The translations under genes were made by a program, and so were the position numbers. Source: Clostridia bacterium (GTDB taxonomy: Bacteria > Bacillota > Clostridia > Oscillospirales > Acutalibacteraceae). Taken from it: a DNA stretch of 64,000 nucleotides. The stretch is taken from positions 80,201 to 144,200 of the forward strand of contig JAFRUA010000030.1 in the NCBI GenBank assembly GCA_017434855.1, given 5' to 3'. This document shows, one piece after another, positions 49,286 through 57,236 of this stretch; within the stretch, counting starts at the first letter, position 1, and each line of letters opens with the position of its first letter. The notes beneath the pieces are model-generated. The model saw only the letters and a program-made list of their open reading frames with translations. It searched no databases and had not been told where the DNA came from.

Positions 49286-50160
49286 GGTGCCAACCCCTGA
49301 TATTTCACAAGTATTTCAATGTTTTGCAATTCGTAGTCATTGAACTGCTGCTGGACCTTGTCCATGTCCGGCTCGGTGCCGTGGTACCACGACTGGCTCT
49401 CAAAATAGGTTCGGTATTGTTCCTTTTTGAAGATGTAGCCGTGCCGCGCATAGATTTCGTTGCGGATCAGGTCGATCTGATTTTTGGACAGCGTGTCCAG
49501 ATACGCCGTGGTCAGCAGCTGCGTGTCTGACGGGAACAGATAGCCGGAGGCTGCGGCCGTCCCGTCGGTGGCCGGCGCCATGGTTGTGGTGGTCGGCGCC
49601 GTGGTTGTTGTCGTCGGCGCCGTGGTTGTGGTGGTCGGCGCTTCCGTGGTGGTGGTCGGCGCCGCTGCGGTCGGCACGGTTGCCGGAATGATGACTTGCG
49701 CGCCGCTTTTGGTTGTGGAGGGTTCCGCTGCGTCGGTTGTGTCATTCTGCGCTTTGTCGTGAGATTTCAAAAAAATGACGACCGCGCCGACTGTCAGGAT
49801 CAAAACGATCAATACGACCGCAACCAGAATCTGCGTAAGATTGTTTTTCCGCTTCGGCGCCTTCGGTTGGGGCGGCTGCGGATATTGCTGCGCGGGATAC
49901 GCCGGGGTTTCTGCCGGATACGGCGGCGCGGGATACACGGTGACCTCATCCGGATACGGCGGCGCGGCATAGGTCGGCCCTTCAAACGGGACCTGCGGCG
50001 GGAGGCCGCCCTGTTCGGTGCGTGCGTCCGGCGGCGCGGTGCGTGTGTCCAGCGGCACGGTGAAGCCCTGTTCGGTGTGCGCGCCCAGCGGTGTGCCGCA
50101 CATCTGGCAAAATGAATCGCCGTCGTGATTCTGATAGCTGCAGTTCGGACAAAGACTCAT
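49282..50160 (-). CDS. Zinc-ribbon, single-TM, YARHG-domain protein
   Basis: 292 residues. An N-terminal zinc ribbon (CPNCSYQN, CQMCGTPLG) is followed by a Pro/Tyr-rich cytoplasmic region, one membrane helix near 108-130, a long Thr/Ala/Pro linker (repeats of TTTTAPTTTT near 170-200) and a C-terminal YARHG domain (NEIYARHGYIFKKEQYRTYF near 235). YARHG is an extracellular domain thought to act at peptidoglycan. The topology links a cytoplasmic zinc ribbon to the wall. It is translationally coupled to the downstream amidase (ATGA). Confidence 0.9.
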   Translation of the reverse strand: MSLCPNCSYQNHDGDSFCQMCGTPLGAHTEQGFTVPLDTRTAPPDARTEQGGLPPQVPFEGPTYAAPPYPDEVTVYPAPPYPAETPAYPAQQYPQPPQPKAPKRKNNLTQILVAVVLIVLILTVGAVVIFLKSHDKAQNDTTDAAEPSTTKSGAQVIIPATVPTAAAPTTTTEAPTTTTTAPTTTTTAPTTTTMAPATDGTAAASGYLFPSDTQLLTTAYLDTLSKNQIDLIRNEIYARHGYIFKKEQYRTYFESQSWYHGTEPDMDKVQQQFNDYELQNIEILVKYQGLAP

Positions 50161-50198
50161 CTCAGCGTCTCCTTTTCAAAAGCATATGAGGCTGCGCC

Positions 50199-50618
50199 TC
50201 ACTTGGAAAGCAGGCCCATCACGTCAAACCCGGTCAGGGCCTTGATCTTTGGCGGCAGCCCCATGACGCGGTCGACCAGCGACGACGCGCGGCGGATGAG
50301 CCCCATGACACGTTTGACGCTTTTGCCGGCAAACTTTCCAAAGCGGACGGTGCGTTCCAGCGTCTGCTTGCGGCGCGACAGAATCTCCCGATGGGTGGGC
50401 TGCGTCCGCGCTGTGGGAACCACCGTCTTTTCGGCTGCGCCGTCCGTTGCCGGTTCGGCGTATTTTGCGGTCCGTTTTTCTGCACGCTTTAAGGTCCGCC
50501 CGGGTGCGGGAACGGTGTCCGGCGCGGAGACATCTTTCGCCGGCCCGGTTTCAGGACCGATGTTCACCGGTTCGGCCGGCACGGGCGTTTCCTGCAAACG
50601 GCGCGCTTTGCGCTTCAT
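50199..50618 (-). CDS. Basic, low-complexity protein of unknown function
   Basis: 139 residues, rich in Lys/Arg, Pro and Ala. The first 75 residues look disordered; the last 60 have helix-forming, positively charged stretches (TVRFGKFAGKSVKRVMGLIRR). No signal peptide, membrane span or known domain is seen. The start at 50618 follows GAAGGAGGG. It sits between the 64-residue protein and the YARHG gene in the same direction, probably in one operon. Confidence 0.7.
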   Translation of the reverse strand: MKRKARRLQETPVPAEPVNIGPETGPAKDVSAPDTVPAPGRTLKRAEKRTAKYAEPATDGAAEKTVVPTARTQPTHREILSRRKQTLERTVRFGKFAGKSVKRVMGLIRRASSLVDRVMGLPPKIKALTGFDVMGLLSK

Positions 50619-50631
50619 AAGCGTCCCTCCT

Positions 50632-50826
50632 TCAGTGGATCGTGATGGTATAGCCGCACTCTTTGAAGTACCGCACAAGAAACGCCTTGTTTTGCCCCTG
50701 ACTGAGCCAGGCGTTCGAGACCTGATTGCTTTTCATCAGCTCGTTCAAAAGCGCCTTGTTGCGGTTGACCCACGCCCGATATTCGATGTCGGGCATAAAA
50801 ACCACGTTGCCGCCCTTGCTGTCCAT
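50632..50826 (-). CDS. Small protein of unknown function (64 residues)
   Basis: Starts at ATG 50826 behind GGAAGGTGA. The frame stays open upstream to 51066, but that extension runs through the 5S rRNA gene and its terminator and is not real. The sequence has a helical centre (NRNKALLNELMKSNQVSNAW) and no membrane span. It is followed by the basic protein after 13 nt. No family recognised. Confidence 0.7.
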   Translation of the reverse strand: MDSKGGNVVFMPDIEYRAWVNRNKALLNELMKSNQVSNAWLSQGQNKAFLVRYFKECGYTITIH

Positions 50827-50852
50827 GCGATCACCTTCCGTCAAATGAAAAA

Positions 50853-50882
50853 TGAAAAGCCGCAGAGCACTCTCTGCGGCTT
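50853..50882 (-). terminator. Terminator after the 5S rRNA gene
   Basis: Minus strand: AAGCCGCAGAG pairs with CTCTGCGGCTT (50882-50857) around a 4-nt loop, then TTCATTTTTC. Confidence 0.88.
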
Positions 50883-50887
50883 GCTGT

Positions 50888-51003
<116 letters not shown>

Positions 51004-51037
51004 TGCGCAGCGCATCCGCTGCGTTTCAGTGATTGTT

Positions 51038-51066
51038 ATTATATACATCTCGCCGACGTTTGTCAA
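51038..51066 (-). promoter_or_regulatory. Consensus SigA promoter for 5S rRNA
   Basis: Minus strand: TTGACA (51066-51061), 17-bp spacer, TATAAT (51043-51038). Confidence 0.85.
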
Positions 51067-51102
51067 CCCTTTTTTGAAATTTTTTCAAAAAATATTTTCC
51101 GT

Positions 51103-51786
51103 TCAAAACAGGTCCTTCTTTTTGATGAGCAGCAGAACAATTATGATCGCAACCGGTACCGGGAACAAAAACGCCGGGACCCACGAATGGAACAGCTTTG
51201 GCGACACCGTGATGCCGACCACAAACAGCGCCATCGCGTCTGTCAGCAAAAAGGCCAGCCAGCGCCAGGCGTGCACCTTTTGTCGGTATGCATCCATCAG
51301 ATCCTCTGAAAAATCGGCAGCCTTTAAAGAGAACTCAAAGTTGCTTGCGGCCACGCCCAGGATCAGGATGGCCGTGACGGCAAAGATCCCGGCGATGGTC
51401 GCGCCCGGCGCGGCAACCCACTCATACAGCAGCAGCGCCAGCAGCGTGCCGAAAAACATGACAAACAGCGCGCCCCAAAAGCTGAGCTCAAATTTGTGAA
51501 AGTTTTTTTCCATCAGATATTTGAGCTGCTTTTCGCTCTTTCCGGACAGTCCGTCCGGCGCCGTCTGCCCGGGCGCGCTTTTTTCTCCGCGCAGCAGCTC
51601 ATCCACCGTGACGCCGAAAATGTCTGCCAGCACCGGCAGCACGCTGATGTCCGGCGCGCTTTCGTCACGCTCCCAATGGCTGATCGTTTTATCCGAAACG
51701 CCGACGCGCTCCGCCAGCTCCTTTTGCGTCATTCCCTGTGCCTTGCGCAAGACGGCAAGGAACGTCCCAAGCGTTTTCTTTTCCAT
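51103..51786 (-). CDS. XRE-domain membrane protein
   Basis: 227 residues. The N-terminal Cro/CI helix-turn-helix (about 5-65: LRKAQGMTQKELAERVGVSDKTISHWERDESAPD) is joined to a C-terminal region with about four membrane helices in two pairs (about 110-155 and 185-225). This HTH-plus-membrane layout is common in Clostridia; the ligand or target is usually unknown. The start at 51786 follows AAAGGAGGA. It is a separate unit from the 5S gene. Confidence 0.87.
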   Translation of the reverse strand: MEKKTLGTFLAVLRKAQGMTQKELAERVGVSDKTISHWERDESAPDISVLPVLADIFGVTVDELLRGEKSAPGQTAPDGLSGKSEKQLKYLMEKNFHKFELSFWGALFVMFFGTLLALLLYEWVAAPGATIAGIFAVTAILILGVAASNFEFSLKAADFSEDLMDAYRQKVHAWRWLAFLLTDAMALFVVGITVSPKLFHSWVPAFLFPVPVAIIIVLLLIKKKDLF

Positions 51787-51932
51787 GGCAGATCCTCCTT
51801 TGCAGCCGCAAATCACCGGCGGCTGCCTTTGATTTCTGCCCTCATTCTATCACAAGGAGAGTGAGAATGGAAGCCAAAAGCCGGAGAATCTCTCTCAGAA
51901 CGTGAGAAAACGCATCTTCTGACAGCGAATCG

Positions 51933-52955
51933 CTAACGGCTGACAGCGAACAGCGCATCAAGCAGCGCGTCAAACCGCGCCGCAAATTCCGCGCCCGGCA
52001 CCAGCTTCATGTGCTTGCAATAGAATTCGACCGCGAACGGAACGCCGTCCCCACGGGGCGACATGGCAACATAGGCGTCGTCGCCCGCCTGTGCTTCGGG
52101 CGGCAGCGTCACCGCGTCCGCACCGGGCAGCGCCGCAGTCAGCATACTTTCATCCAGTACCACATCCGTGTCGCCGTCCCGCACCAGATGCGGCCAGCAG
52201 GACGGGACGATGTAATCCCCGGCGGCGGTCTTTTCGATCGGCGGCATACAGGCGGAATACATCGTCGCATAGCGGCTGACGCGCGTCAGGTCGCCGCGCA
52301 AAAGCGTTTCGTCGCCACCCAGGTGCTCGATCGCGGCGTCTTCGCCGAGGTCGTTCACGCCCAGCACATAGGTCGTGCCGCGGCGGTACCCGAACTGCCC
52401 GTCGGCTGAAAAGAGTTTGTCTTCCAGCGTGAGGGTCTGCCCCTCCAACGCTTTGTCGCCGTGCAGGACGCGATCCACGCGAAAGGTGGTGACGTTGCTT
52501 TGCAGAAAATTCGTGACCGTCATCGTCTCGGCGCCGAACTTGCCCGGCGCAAGCACCACATAGGTGCGGTCGGCAACCGACGTTTCCAGCACGGTGCCCT
52601 CGATGACCCAGACCGTGCCCTTAAGCAACGCTTCGTCAAATGCGATCATGTCGGTCATGCTCCGGCCCGTACCCACCGGCAGCGCCCCGCCGGTCAGCGC
52701 AGTATAATTCACCGACCCGTCGGGCAGGGTGGGTATAAGCGCCGGGTCGGTCACGGTTGTGACGGCGGTGTTCGACGGCGCGGCTGCCGGGGGTTGCTGT
52801 TTCGTTCGGTACCACCATACGGTCGGCGCCGCCAGCGCCAGCACCAGAACGGGAACCAACACGGCTGCCGTCACCCGGCGGTGGGTTTTGCGTGCGGCGT
52901 CCAGCACGTCACGCTTTGCCACGATCTCTTCAAACATGGTTTCATTGGATTTCAT
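51933..52955 (-). CDS. Single-pass membrane protein paired with the ECF sigma factor
   Basis: 340 residues. A short cytoplasmic N-terminus (about 30 residues) precedes one membrane helix near 30-48 and a large extracytoplasmic domain with no recognised family. Its start overlaps the sigma gene by 14 nt. Position and topology fit an anti-sigma factor or a sensor partner, but the cytoplasmic part is short and lacks the HxxxCxxC zinc anti-sigma motif. The 3' end runs into a repeat-like GCTGTCAG sequence. Confidence 0.78.
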   Translation of the reverse strand: MKSNETMFEEIVAKRDVLDAARKTHRRVTAAVLVPVLVLALAAPTVWWYRTKQQPPAAAPSNTAVTTVTDPALIPTLPDGSVNYTALTGGALPVGTGRSMTDMIAFDEALLKGTVWVIEGTVLETSVADRTYVVLAPGKFGAETMTVTNFLQSNVTTFRVDRVLHGDKALEGQTLTLEDKLFSADGQFGYRRGTTYVLGVNDLGEDAAIEHLGGDETLLRGDLTRVSRYATMYSACMPPIEKTAAGDYIVPSCWPHLVRDGDTDVVLDESMLTAALPGADAVTLPPEAQAGDDAYVAMSPRGDGVPFAVEFYCKHMKLVPGAEFAARFDALLDALFAVSR

Positions 52956-53496
52956 CAAACAGCCCTTCTTTCCCGAGTGCTTCCTTCAGGGCGGCCCTGG
53001 CCCTGTGGAGCGTCATTTCGGCGGCGTGGACGGACGTTTTCAGCACCCCTGCGCAGTCCCTGAGCGAAAGGTCCTCAAAATAGCGCAGGAACAGGATTTG
53101 CCGGTACGCCGGACGCAGCCGCTCCATGGCAAGATACAGCTTTCGGTACGCCTCTTTTTGCAGATACAGCGCCTCAGGCGTGTCGTCCCGCAATGGCGCG
53201 GCCGGCGGCACGTCGTCGGTCACGATCTCGTGCTTTTGCCTGCGCAGGCAGTCGATCGCAGCGTTGCGCCCGATCCGGAACAAAAACGTCTTGAACGTGC
53301 TTTTTCCGCCAAAGTGCGGCCGTTTGACCGCCAGGCGCAAAAACGTCTCCTGCGCGCAATCTTCGGCCAGCGCGGCGTCGTTGGTCAGGGTCCGCAAAAA
53401 CAGCTCCAGCGGCAGGCGATACAGCTCGATCAGGCTGCGCAGACCGTCGTCGTCCCCGGCAAGATAGCGCTTGTATTGTTCGGCGCCGACATCCAT
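52942..53496 (-). CDS. ECF-type RNA polymerase sigma factor
   Basis: 184 residues. Region 2 is seen in DAALAEDCAQETFLRLAV and FKTFLFRIGRNAAIDCLRR, and region 4 with its helix-turn-helix in RQILFLRYFEDLSLRDCAGVL followed by TLHRARAALKEAL. There is no region 3, as expected for ECF factors. Its likely partner is the membrane protein overlapping its 3' end. The start at 53496 follows AAAGGAGGTGG. A 139-nt repeat begins 54 nt upstream. Confidence 0.92.
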   Translation of the reverse strand: MDVGAEQYKRYLAGDDDGLRSLIELYRLPLELFLRTLTNDAALAEDCAQETFLRLAVKRPHFGGKSTFKTFLFRIGRNAAIDCLRRQKHEIVTDDVPPAAPLRDDTPEALYLQKEAYRKLYLAMERLRPAYRQILFLRYFEDLSLRDCAGVLKTSVHAAEMTLHRARAALKEALGKEGLFDEIQ

Positions 53497-53549
53497 CGCA
53501 TCCACCTCCTTTGAACATGTGCGATCCGGGCGGCTCTGAAAAATCATGT

Positions 53550-53688
53550 CGTTTGAGCGCGGTGCAGGTTTCGTCGGAAGATCGCAAAAATTTGACGCAG
53601 GAATCCTTTGTGGCTTTCAAGGAGAATTTGTGCGATATAACGATGAAAGATGCGCGTGATCGAACGCCGTTTTTTTCAGAGGCGCCCC
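53550..53688 (+). repeat. 139-nt interspersed repeat, copy A
   Basis: Runs from CGTTTGAGCGCGGTGCAGG to CAGAGGCGCCCC. The complement of 63862-64000 is the same sequence with scattered changes; shared blocks include AATTTGACGCAGGAATCCT and GGCTTTCAAGGA. Confidence 0.85.
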
Positions 53689-53820
53689 GTGAAAGGCCTT
53701 TCACTTGTTTGTCGGTTGAACGCAGGAAAATCTCACACCCGAGTGATTTTTACGGCGCCGTCCGCACAGAAAAAAAGCCCTCCCAGCATGCGCAATGTCT
53801 TCAACTTGAGGAAACCCATG

Positions 53821-53987
53821 TTTCGCGTAGGGGCGGACCGATGTGTCCGCCCGCCAGAGACGCATGATTTCTGGGGGTTTTGTTCAAAGCGGTGTGTTTC
53901 GCCTGTTCGTCGATCGGTGATCGGCGCCTGCGACTGTCACGTTCCCTGCGGTTTTGGGCGGACACATCGGTCCGCCCCTACGCGAAA
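53821..53987. repeat. Element with perfect 32-bp inverted repeats
   Basis: Arms at 53821-53852 and 53956-53987 are perfect complements (TTTCGCGTAGGGGCGGAC...). Each arm also contains its own GGGCGGAC/GTCCGCCC hairpin. The 103-nt centre shows no ORF of note. No gene was found between 53497 and 54116; this element and the repeats beside it fill it. Confidence 0.88.
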
Positions 53988-54040
53988 TGGAATCTTTGAC
54001 CATAAACCTTTCGTTGATGATATTGCCCAACATGGAGAGG

Positions 54041-54102
54041 GTGCCGTCGCGCAACCATCTATCGGAAACGCACGCGCGCTGCAACGCGACGGCGGGAGAG
54101 GT
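54041..54102. repeat. Short palindromic repeat, copy 1 (GCCGTCGCG type)
   Basis: GCCGTCGCG (54043-54051) and CGCGACGGC (54085-54093) flank a variable loop, with CAAC and TGCAA conserved at the inner edges. A second copy is at 60836-60899. Confidence 0.75.
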
Positions 54103-54116
54103 CTTGCAGTGACCGT

Positions 54117-55142
54117 TTATTTCGGCAGCACAAAGCCGATCTTTTTCATCGCCTTTTGCAGCGTGCGGTTCGCGATGCGCGACGCGCGCGCGGCGCCCCT
54201 GGCCGCCACGTCCTCCAGGTACGATTTGTCGTTGATGATGCGGTCAAAGCGTTCCTTCACCGGGCGCAGCTCTTCCACCACCGCGTCGGCCACGGCCGCC
54301 TTGAACTCGCCGTAGCCCTTGCCGGCAAAGTCGTGCGCGATCTGATCATAGCTCAGGCCCGTGCAGCAGGAATAGATGCCCATGAGGTTGTTGATGCCGT
54401 CCTTGCCGTCGCCGTAATACACCGCGCCCTCGCAGTCGGTCACGGCGGACTTGATCTTTTTCGCAATCACGGCCGGCTCGTCAAAGACGCTGACATAGCT
54501 TTTCGGGTTGGGGTCGCTCTTGCTCATCTTTTTGGCCGGGTTCTGCAGCGACATGACGCGCGCGCCCTGTTTGCCGATGTACGGCTCCGGCACGGTGAAC
54601 GTCGGGGAATACACCGTGTTGAACCGGTTCGCGATGTCGCGGGCGATTTCCAGGTGCTGCTTCTGGTCCGCGCCCACGGGGACCAGGTCCGCCTGATAGA
54701 GCAGAATGTCGGCCGCCATCAGCACGGGATAGGCAAACAGGCCCACGTTGACGTTGTCGGCGTGCGCGGCGGATTTGTCCTTGAACTGCGTCATGCGCGA
54801 CATTTCACCGAACTGGGTATAGCAGTTGAGCACCCACGCAAGCTGGGCGTGCGCCGGCACATGGCTCTGGATAAAGACGATGCTTTGCTCCGGGTCCAGC
54901 CCGATGGCCAAAAGCAGCGCCAGCACCTGGTTGATCTGCTTGCGGAAGGTGGCCGGGTCCTGCCGCACGGTGATGGCGTGCAGGTCCGCCACGGCAAAGG
55001 CGCCGTCAAATTCGTCGGCCAGCTTTTTCCAGTTTTTCAGCGCGCCCAGATAGTTGCCCAGCGTGGGGATGCCGGACGGCTGGATGCAGCTGAGGATGCG
55101 TTTTTTGCGTTCGGGCGCCGCGGGGATGGGTTCGTTTGCCAT
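54117..55142 (-). CDS. trpS: Tryptophanyl-tRNA synthetase
   Basis: 341 residues, class I synthetase of normal length. The HIGH-equivalent motif is in QPSGIPTLGNYLGAL and the KMSKS motif in AKKMSKSDPN near residue 207. GEMSRMTQFKDK near 115 and DQKQHLEIARDIA near 160 are typical. It charges tRNA-Trp. No T-box leader was found; the leader is short. Confidence 0.97.
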   Translation of the reverse strand: MANEPIPAAPERKKRILSCIQPSGIPTLGNYLGALKNWKKLADEFDGAFAVADLHAITVRQDPATFRKQINQVLALLLAIGLDPEQSIVFIQSHVPAHAQLAWVLNCYTQFGEMSRMTQFKDKSAAHADNVNVGLFAYPVLMAADILLYQADLVPVGADQKQHLEIARDIANRFNTVYSPTFTVPEPYIGKQGARVMSLQNPAKKMSKSDPNPKSYVSVFDEPAVIAKKIKSAVTDCEGAVYYGDGKDGINNLMGIYSCCTGLSYDQIAHDFAGKGYGEFKAAVADAVVEELRPVKERFDRIINDKSYLEDVAARGAARASRIANRTLQKAMKKIGFVLPK

Positions 55143-55175
55143 GAGAAATCTCTCCTTAATGTAAACTACCCTTTC

Positions 55176-55204
55176 ATTGTATCACAACAAAGCGAAAGGT
55201 GCAA
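55176..55204 (-). promoter_or_regulatory. SigA-type promoter for trpS
   Basis: Minus strand: TTGCAC (55204-55199), 17-bp spacer, TACAAT (55181-55176). Confidence 0.72.
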
Positions 55205-55397
55205 GCCATATTTTGCTTTTTCACACGTTGTCCACACGCCTTTGCACATGAAAACCGCGCACCCGGTCTGCTTTTTTAGGAGTTTTTAACATTTTCCACA
55301 TGGTTTTCCACAAGCAAAACCCACACGCGGCGCATATTCCGCCGGCAAACCGCGCATGATAAATCAGCACCAACAACATGCCCGAGGAGGCTGCAAT

Positions 55398-55658
55398 ATG
55401 ATCAAGGGCGTCAATCATCAGGTCGTTGAGGTCAACGACACCCAGTGCCCGTATTTTGAACGCATTTTATTTTTTGTGAACCCGGAGTACGCCGCGGTCA
55501 GCGAGGGCAAGCTGCGCGAGCGTGCCGGGCAGATCGCCGCCCGCGCGTCGGGCGTTCCGCCCACCAGAGTTCGCCGGACCCATGTGAAAGAGATTGCGCT
55601 GGCCTTGGCCGCCGCGGCCGTCGGCGCGCTTTTGACGGTGCTGCTGACGCTGCGGTGA
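55398..55658 (+). CDS. Small tail-anchored protein of unknown function
   Basis: 86 residues. The N-terminal part (VNHQVVEVNDTQCPYFERILFFVNPEYA) has no family I can name; one C-terminal membrane helix (about 65-84, ALALAAAAVGALLTVLLTL) would anchor it with the N-terminus in the cytoplasm. The start at 55398 follows GAGGAGG. It lies between trpS and ackA, about 100 nt before ackA. Confidence 0.8.
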   Translation: MIKGVNHQVVEVNDTQCPYFERILFFVNPEYAAVSEGKLRERAGQIAARASGVPPTRVRRTHVKEIALALAAAAVGALLTVLLTLR

Positions 55659-55690
55659 AAAGAAAATTTGCCCCAATTGTGCGCAAACGC

Positions 55691-55720
55691 TTGCAATCGG
55701 GGATTTCTTTATGGTATGAT
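55691..55720 (+). promoter_or_regulatory. SigA-type promoter for ackA
   Basis: TTGCAA (55691-55696), 18-bp spacer, TATGAT (55715-55720) with a TGG extension. Confidence 0.65.
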
Positions 55721-55760
55721 AAGACGTCAATGATTCTGAATCAAAAGGAGACGTTTTATC

Positions 55761-57020
55761 ATGAGTGTAAAAGAACTGATCGTCAACGCAGGCAGCTCTT
55801 CGCTGAAATACACCGTGTTTCAGATGCCGGAGGCCGAGGTGCTTTGCAACGGTATTTTTGAGCAGCTCGGCACGCCTTTGCCGACCTTTACCCACAAGCT
55901 GCCGAACGAAAGCGGCAAGCTGGTCAAGGTGATCGACAAAATGGCGCTGACCCCCGGCGCGGACCACAGCGCCGCCATCACCACGCTGATTGACACCCTC
56001 ACCGGCGCGGAATTCGGCGTGCTCGCTTCGATGGATGAGATTGCGGCGGTCGGTCACCGCGTGCTGCACGGCGGCGAAAAATTCAGCGGCTCGGTTCTGG
56101 TCAACGGCGCCGTCGAAGAAGCCATCCGCGAATGCATCCCGCTCGGCCCGCTGCACAACCCGGCCAACCTCATGGGCATCAAGGTCTGTGAAAAGATCAT
56201 GACCGGCATTCCGCAGGTCGCCGTGTTTGACACCGCGTTCCACCAGACGATCCCGGAAGAGGCGTATATGTATGCCCTGCCGTATAAGTACTATAAGGAG
56301 TACGGCATCCGCCGCTACGGCTTCCACGGCACCTCTCACCGCTACATCGCAAAGCGCACCGCCGCCTTCCTGTGCGAAAAGTACCCCGGCAAATATGACC
56401 CCGACACGCTGCGCATCGTGACCTGCCACCTGGGCAACGGCTCTTCGCTGGCGGCGATCAAGGGCGGCAAGTGCTTTGACACCACCATGGGCCTGACGCC
56501 ATTGGAGGGCATCATGATGGGCACCCGCTCCGGCTCCATCGACCCGGCGATCATTCCCTTCATCATGAAAAAAGAGGGCCTCACCCCCGACGAGGTGGAC
56601 ACCCTGCTGAACAAAAAGAGCGGCATGCTGGGCCTGACCCAGGACGACCCGAACAACGAGCCGACAAGCGACAACCGCACCATCGAGAACCGCGCCAAGG
56701 CGGGCGACCCGCGCGCCAGGCTGGTCGAGTCCATGTTCTGCCACCAGCTCACCAAGCTGATCGGCGGCTTTGTGGCGGCCATGGGCGGCGCCGACGCCGT
56801 GGTCTTCACCGGCGGCATCGGAGAGAACAACCCGCAGTACCGCACCCGCGTGGCGGAAAAGCTGGCCTTCCTCGGCACCAAGATTGACGAAGTCCCCAAC
56901 GCGCTCAGAGGCAAGGAGGTCGAGATCTCCACCGAAGATTCCGCGCTCAAGCTGCTGGTCATCCCGACCGACGAAGAGCTGATGATCGCCGAGGACACCT
57001 ATGAGCTGACGCAGAAGTGA
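55761..57020 (+). CDS. ackA: Acetate kinase
   Basis: 419 residues. It interconverts acetyl phosphate plus ADP and acetate plus ATP, the ATP-yielding step of acetate fermentation. The family motifs are complete: LIVNAGSSSLKY at the start, VGHRVLHGGEKF near 96, FDTAFHQTIP near 157, RRYGFHGTSHRY near 185, HLGNGSSLAAI near 222 and VFTGGIGENN near 350. No pta gene is beside it. The start follows AAAGGAGA. Confidence 0.97.
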   Translation: MSVKELIVNAGSSSLKYTVFQMPEAEVLCNGIFEQLGTPLPTFTHKLPNESGKLVKVIDKMALTPGADHSAAITTLIDTLTGAEFGVLASMDEIAAVGHRVLHGGEKFSGSVLVNGAVEEAIRECIPLGPLHNPANLMGIKVCEKIMTGIPQVAVFDTAFHQTIPEEAYMYALPYKYYKEYGIRRYGFHGTSHRYIAKRTAAFLCEKYPGKYDPDTLRIVTCHLGNGSSLAAIKGGKCFDTTMGLTPLEGIMMGTRSGSIDPAIIPFIMKKEGLTPDEVDTLLNKKSGMLGLTQDDPNNEPTSDNRTIENRAKAGDPRARLVESMFCHQLTKLIGGFVAAMGGADAVVFTGGIGENNPQYRTRVAEKLAFLGTKIDEVPNALRGKEVEISTEDSALKLLVIPTDEELMIAEDTYELTQK

Positions 57021-57063
57021 GCGGTTAGCGAATAGTCCGTAGTCCGTAGTCTGTAGTCCGTAG
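57020..57063. repeat. Heptanucleotide array (AGTCCGT type), left arm
   Basis: AGCGGTTAGCGAATAGTCCG followed by further AGTCCGT/AGTCTGT units, starting on the last base of the ackA stop codon. It is inverted at 57190-57236. Confidence 0.8.
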
Positions 57064-57152
57064 AAACATACCTGCAGAGCAAGTCACTGCGAAGCTAATT
57101 TATGTGCGAAGCACAATCCACGCCGTCAGACAACCTTGCACAGACGCCAAAA

Positions 57153-57187
57153 CCCGCAGCAACCATCGTGCTGCGGGCATTGTTTTT
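57153..57187 (+). terminator. Terminator after ackA
   Basis: CCCGCAGC (57153-57160) pairs with GCTGCGGG (57170-57177), followed by CATTGTTTTT. Confidence 0.82.
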
Positions 57188-57189
57188 AT

Positions 57190-57236
57190 GGACTACGGAC
57201 TACGGACTACAGACTACGGACTATTCGCTAACCGCT
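57190..57236. repeat. Heptanucleotide array (AGTCCGT type), right arm
   Basis: Complement of the left arm apart from the position of the variant AGTCTGT unit. It overlaps the last codons and stop of the minus-strand histidine kinase gene. Confidence 0.8.

Noticed and set aside
55143..55204. T-box leader for trpS (and likewise for cysS)
   Set aside because: The trpS promoter sits about 35 nt before the start codon, too close for a T-box, and neither gene shows the T-box consensus or a leader terminator.
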